Assembly: GCA_964625745.1 (NCBI GenBank)
Contig: CAZVCJ010000172.1
Coordinates: 1-8,478 of the forward strand
DNA length: 8,478 bases
Source: CAZVCJ01 sp964625745
GTDB taxonomy: Bacteria; Chloroflexota; Anaerolineae; VGOG01
Direction: 5' to 3'
Shown piece by piece: positions 7,501 through 8,478 of this stretch. The first letter of the stretch is position 1; every line of letters begins with the position of its first letter. A model generated the notes under the pieces. That model saw nothing but the letters and a program-made list of their open reading frames with translations, had not been told where the DNA came from and searched no databases. A program made the translations under genes and the position numbers.

Positions 7501-7833
7501 GCAGCCGTCTTGGATATATACGAAGAAGCTGGCCTTCTAGCTTCCGTGCCCATATCCATAGACCCTGATGAAGTAGAGTGCGTTGCGATGAACAACATTG
7601 GGGTGATTCCGTTCACTGGCTCAGGCATACTGCATGTGAGTGTTGATGAAGTACTATGTGGTGAAGAGGTGCCTGGGGCTGAAGTCCCGATGCCTTCCGC
7701 AGTAGTGGTAAATACAGGACTTGGGTTTGGGACTGGCGACATTGTGGATGCTTACGAAGGGATAGTAGTGGTAAGCCCTATGAGGATTTACCTACCCCTC
7801 GTCTTGAAGAACTATTCTGTGTCCCCAGATTGA
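1540..7833 (+). CDS. Giant secreted multidomain protein: CHAP hydrolase, CBM-like, cohesin-dockerin-cohesin, PA14
   Basis: 2097 residues. A signal peptide (1-36) has NRR, then a Leu/Ala core, and probable cleavage after SLA36. Residues 68-214 resemble a PsbP-like domain. A CHAP domain (NlpC/P60 superfamily, about 230-375) has likely catalytic C280 in GNCTWW, H339 in GHVAVVTEV and E357 in SEMRW; such domains cut peptidoglycan amide or peptide bonds. Two Ig-like repeats (389-501, 503-621) share GGPWDAF. A CBM4/9-like domain (670-822) starts NGGFETGNFSGW. Two cohesin-like domains (888-1030, about 1108-1257) flank a dockerin (1039-1103). A PA14-like domain (1395-1514) has GEYYNN and HDDGARLWLDG. 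TP linkers separate the blocks. Residues 1564-2097 hold four beta repeats and end in IYLPLVLKNY. The protein probably acts outside the cell, on wall or matrix glycans. Substrate and anchoring are unknown; there is no LPXTG and no C-terminal membrane helix. Confidence 0.95.
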   Translation: MMKHNRRTTNLLTVALLLLMALLLLAMPQVTGVSLARPDPGVKPMPTNVERTSISIEPILTGSDVLLGCTYLSPSGRFSIRYDCEWEVERRRDNWEDTEIEWVETVYFYAPNGASMHIHAWRNSANVSLLEWFESKERSRIPFQPLESSLRTNATIEGYPALVLVQPAVGFAPPQFRAYVSEGSFVFLTQYSAFDKGGLLPAYLRMLESLDLSPTDPTNKHVLQLPRLEYPLEVREDGYLCDSDDCYDGSPGCCGLPDDSPSNPYPCAKHNISHEWMGNCTWWVAHLYPQLGGDVVGDQCTGMAHCWYEGAQDAGYTTGSSPQVGSVYCNNYFSDRDGHVAVVTEVLNDGQKVKVSEMRWCEVCEQEHEYLTSTAEGFIYVGGAPPHPDLKQCRDLTNDPESPMVGTPVTFDFRVCNEGDATAIIENIGPIGHKPGGGPWDAFINTEVTVVPGDGETIQPGATFDTPGTWRVDGIDYIMAGTRDRLPANGYRHEYDFCVRSPDDLRQCLDLEIHPDPPILIGEEVRFVFDVCNDGCGPITFQHIGPEGHSPSGGPWDAFWDTEETVNPGQTLTIEKRRSFDEVGTWCVDRIAVQFTEDPSTRQTLRPDGHNQSFCFEVVEPTTATPTPTPTPGTPTTTPTPTETPTVTPIPTSTPTLTQAPPPPPPPPGWIELPLENGGFETGNFSGWTIRSGGWEITTFCPHSGNYSARKPGGPHPGFIFQDLDLSPWRDFISQGLGWAAIGLFSTTQHNPSGGDYLILRFRQGETELIRYERGCTRNDDWAEDWEERPIPPDTDNIRAEFGTCNDSTRIDDAYARIRFESPTATPTPTATHTPTPSSTPTGTATATATHTPTPTATRTSTPSKTPTPTSTPTATPTVTNTPTPGEAVIVTIEDGDGAPGSTGNPVTISADNQSHNTTPVASAELWFVYDETIGVTASGVNTTSRTQGFQAQMDVDRSNPSAAVAHILLFSLGGTIQPGTGPILELLFDVDASANGGDTTDLTFSNVLLADAIGGSILADFTDVGLFTVTSLCEPEGDINDDDAVNIFDLQILINMILHTPQPDPDLYSAQWWVCADISPSPGGDDQWNVFDLQRLICLILGTCGGRQAGGNLGLLDSSNVVSMPYLAVDPGTSGAFGIDLDSDDAISAVEMWFNYDSLGGLVDIGPIAITSRTSGWSVSSTKNDSDPSAVEYHILLFNLSGVPITPGAGAILSAEYTVAPGASGSTPLDITQVNLADASAQPLPAEWQDGEFRVEPTSTPTPTPTPTATHTSTPTRTATPTVTQTPTATKTPTITPTRTPTSTGTVPPTATWTPTHTPTPTPTGTVPPTATWTPTRTPTRTPTRTRTPTGTVPPTATWTPTRTPTKTATRTATSTRTPTKTSTPTGTPAMTHWRGEYYNNETLSGSPVLVRNDVNIDFEWYSDSPDPVIYSDHFSARWTRTLYFSGGRYRFHVFHDDGARLWLDGDLVINEWHWGRETHTADVDLSTGQHSIKLEMYEIDGWAAAMLSWESLSTPTPTRTPTPTPTPTGIFTSTVTHTPTPTRTPTVTRTPVTPLPALNNHRISIPAISSGDELGTGQWKTQLHGQNVGEVPTRLILLGWGEYSGTCSAPGPRYRLSSGEIGPGAAMIWEIELPESLKSGIIYSVATEEFIAAWDASANALNGTESWLAWEALWEANWSGEPLAAVARRSGPNDFGTTVSSTYTGISRQMEGTGPPYLYSAPYVTKGYYGLDTELTIQNSGQGCTSVAIDYMEQGTCDISYTQHIEQLAPGEAVRVRVPSTCYWLGSARISAEVPLAIIVDETSFDAPCWGMDRGRLVTAKVEPYDDGLSGFELYGPMIFREISGWDTTVNVHNLNSLSETWVTVKFLDVSGGSILSLSDWVYANGSTTFYLPISTDLGIDYVGAVTIESLEREGSDPQPISAIVRMSKPDDLYTPQFDAQGASYNAVPQSLVEDVRTIALPFLARDGAATSAIGIRNNSNCNRLAAVLDIYEEAGLLASVPISIDPDEVECVAMNNIGVIPFTGSGILHVSVDEVLCGEEVPGAEVPMPSAVVVNTGLGFGTGDIVDAYEGIVVVSPMRIYLPLVLKNYSVSPD
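3403..3546 (+). repeat. Thr-Pro linker 1 with poly-Pro end
   Basis: Residues 622-669 of the giant protein are TPTPTP-type sequence ending in a run of eight prolines, joining the second Ig-like repeat to the CBM-like domain. Such linkers are extended, often O-glycosylated spacers in secreted Chloroflexota proteins. On DNA this is a C/A-rich strand with hexamer-like repetition. Confidence 0.9.
4009..4197 (+). repeat. Thr-Pro linker 2
   Basis: Residues 824-886 are Thr/Pro/Ala-rich (HTPTPTATRTSTPSK-like). They separate the CBM-like domain from the first cohesin-like domain. The opposite strand gives only Val/Gly-rich shadow frames. Confidence 0.9.
5311..5721 (+). repeat. Thr-Pro linker 3 containing a minisatellite
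   Basis: Residues 1258-1394, the longest linker, between the second cohesin-like domain and the PA14-like domain. It contains three nearly identical units encoding TGTVPPTATWTPT, beginning near 5452, 5512 and 5590. The offsets of 60 and 78 nt are multiples of six, as expected if growth of the linker preserves both frame and the TP dipeptide. Confidence 0.9.
6082..6216 (+). repeat. Thr-Pro linker 4
   Basis: Residues 1515-1559, alternating TPTPT and TRTPT with a short GIFTSTV interruption. It joins the PA14-like domain to the C-terminal beta repeats. Confidence 0.9.
6229..7818 (+). repeat. Four C-terminal beta-repeat units plus a lone terminal motif
   Basis: Each unit begins with a hydrophobic strand around a Pro followed by (W/L)xTxxxxxN. 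They are ISIPAISS..GQWKTQLHGQN (P1568), YSAPYVTK..GLDTELTIQN (P1724), LYGPMIFR..GWDTTVNVHN (P1839) and IALPFLAR..ATSAIGIRN (P1964). The fifth, IYLPLVLKNY (P2086), stops after the first strand. Spacings are 156, 115, 125 and 122 residues. Units two and three also share a C-rich or aromatic core and a following V.Y or V.FLD strand. Function is unknown; surface display or export is an inference from the terminal motif. Confidence 0.7.
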
Positions 7834-7848
7834 GATACGCTCCTTTTG

Positions 7849-7914
7849 GTGTATGAGTTGTATGGGTTGGCGGCGGAGGAGATTGGGGTAGTGGAGGGTT
7901 TGGACCACGAATGA
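7849..7914 (+). pseudogene. Methyltransferase-tail fragment A
   Basis: The frame from 7849 reads VYELYGLAAEEIGVVEGL then DHE and stop at 7912-7914. From memory, (I)DxLVYELYGLTEEEIxxVEG is the usual end of adenine-specific DNA methyltransferases and type IIG restriction enzymes. Nothing upstream belongs to such a gene: the giant protein's stop is at 7831-7833. It matches 8425-8478 closely, so this looks like a copied or stranded gene end. Confidence 0.6.
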
Positions 7915-7985
7915 CACGAAAGGGGGCGAAAGGCGCGAAAGGGTTTCGTGCTTTTCGCGGTCTTTCGCTTGTTTCGTGATCCAAA
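7899..7985. repeat. Inverted array of CACGAA words, 42-position hairpin
   Basis: CACGAA, CACGAA, GGCGAA, CGCGAA start at 7906, 7915, 7925 and 7934. TTCGTG, TTCGCG, TTCGCT, TTCGTG start at 7945, 7954, 7964 and 7973. Both arms step 9, 10, 9 and every word pair shares the same centre. Pairing base by base from 7899/7985 to 7940/7944 gives 32 Watson-Crick pairs, 3 G-T pairs and 7 mismatches, around the loop GGG (7941-7943). The hairpin lies 66 nt after the giant gene's stop, so it may end or protect that transcript. No T-run follows. Confidence 0.9.
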
Positions 7986-7988
7986 GCA

Positions 7989-8040
7989 CCGACCCGCACA
8001 GATTGACGCGCTGGTGCGTGAGTTGTGTGAGTTGACGAGG
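7989..8040 (+). pseudogene. Methyltransferase-tail fragment B
   Basis: ACCGACCCGCACAGATTGAC and what follows match 8400-8451, with one extra base near 7996-7999 that shifts frame. The readable part is QIDALVRELCELT, a decayed form of QIDALVYELYGLT in fragment C. Its end doubles as the ribosome-site region of the following hicB-like gene (GAGG at 8037-8040). Confidence 0.6.
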
Positions 8041-8047
8041 ACGAGTC

Positions 8048-8308
8048 ATGAAAGATTATCACATCAACATCTTCTATAGCGAAGACGATGGTGGATATAT
8101 TGCGGACATCCCTGACCTGGAAGCCTGTTCCGCCTTCGGGAATACGCCCGAGGAGGCACTCAGGCAGGTCAAGATCGCCGAATCAGCCTGGCTTGAGGCA
8201 GCCCAGGCTGAGGGCAAACCGATCCCAGAACCCAGGTATCGGCCAGTGATATACCAGGTGGCGCCCCTGAGGCGGCGCCCCGAGCTTGCCGAAGGGTTGC
8301 CTGCCTGA
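8048..8308 (+). CDS. HicB-family antitoxin-like protein, orphan
   Basis: An 86-residue protein. Residues 3-45 (YHINIFYSEDDGGYIADIPDLEAC, then GNTPEEALRQV) are the partial RNase H-like fold of HicB antitoxins: a first strand, the GGYIA(D/E)IPDL block and the TPEEAL helix start. The remainder (AWLEAAQAEGKPIPEP) is the usual helix and Pro-rich exit. No DNA-binding domain follows, as in many short HicB-like proteins. GAGG at 8037-8040 sits 7 nt before the ATG. A HicA toxin of about 60 residues with a conserved His normally adjoins; none is found on either side within the window, though the right side is cut after 170 nt. HicB normally neutralises HicA, an mRNA-cleaving toxin. This copy may be orphaned, may act with a distant partner, or its partner may lie beyond the window. 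Confidence 0.85.
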   Translation: MKDYHINIFYSEDDGGYIADIPDLEACSAFGNTPEEALRQVKIAESAWLEAAQAEGKPIPEPRYRPVIYQVAPLRRRPELAEGLPA

Positions 8309-8399
8309 GACATCGCAAACTCACTGCCGCCACCATCCCCGCCGACAAGGAACTCTATCAGCGGCAGACCTGGCGTGAGCTTGCCGAACGCTCGAGGCC

Positions 8400-8478
8400 A
8401 CGGACCGGCAGATTGACGCGCTAGTGTATGAGTTGTATGGGTTGACGGAGGAGGAGATTGGGGTGGTGGAGGGTTTGG
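8400..8478 (+). pseudogene. Methyltransferase-tail fragment C (runs off the window)
   Basis: The frame from 8394 reads EATDRQIDALVYELYGL then TEEEIGVVEGL to the window edge, the best-preserved of three copies. An in-frame stop at 8376-8378 means no long gene leads into it. An adjacent frame from 8344 (DKELYQRQTWRELAERS) may be the same gene before a frameshift. Whether a stop follows directly cannot be seen. Confidence 0.6.

Noticed and set aside
7783..7830. Sortase signal in LPLVL near the C-terminus
   Set aside because: It is not LPXTG, and no hydrophobic helix or basic tail follows.
7778..8062. Two overlapping minus-strand frames after the giant gene
   Set aside because: They read through the CACGAA palindrome and fragment copies (FVSFVV-type text), a known style of spurious translation.

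Overview
The window looks like a metagenome-assembled piece of a Chloroflexota (Anaerolineae-like) chromosome. The main reason is the central gene: a giant secreted protein with Thr-Pro linkers, cohesin and dockerin modules, a PA14-like module and a C-terminal tail ending in IYLPLVLKNY. In my memory that combination is typical of this phylum. This is inference from protein style, not from a marker gene; there is no rRNA or tRNA here.

Layout, left to right. (1) 1-55: probable last codons of an upstream + strand gene, followed by a perfect 13-bp hairpin (67-101). (2) 137-213: one copy of a repeat that recurs just before the giant gene. (3) 293-900, minus strand: a two-gene toxin-antitoxin operon, with a TumE-like toxin preceded by a 40-nt overlapping small helical protein and a good promoter at 933-961. 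(4) 962-1539: no gene, but a dispersed-repeat-like segment, a near-consensus extended -10 promoter (1241-1268) and a roughly 265-nt leader. The leader holds an attenuator-like hairpin, a 23-bp direct repeat and a long inverted array of CACTGA words. (5) 1540-7833: the giant gene, 2097 residues. Its order is signal peptide, PsbP-like domain, Cys-rich CHAP hydrolase domain, two Ig-like repeats, TP linker, CBM-like domain, TP linker, cohesin-like, dockerin, cohesin-like, TP linker, PA14-like, TP linker, then four C-terminal beta repeats and a final lone repeat-start motif. (6) 7849-8478: three short copies of what reads as the C-terminal tail of an adenine-specific DNA methyltransferase or type II restriction enzyme. 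A second long inverted array (CACGAA words) lies between copies one and two, and an orphan HicB-type antitoxin lies between copies two and three.

The giant protein is most simply read as an exported cell-surface or extracellular peptidoglycan or polysaccharide-acting enzyme/scaffold. The flanks are accessory DNA: toxin-antitoxin genes, restriction-modification debris and palindromic repeats.

The least explained structure is the pair of inverted arrays. They sit before and after the giant gene, use different 6-nt words, and share the same layout: four words at 9/10-nt steps, then four complementary words at about 9-nt steps. One forms an almost continuous 42-position stem with a 3-nt loop.
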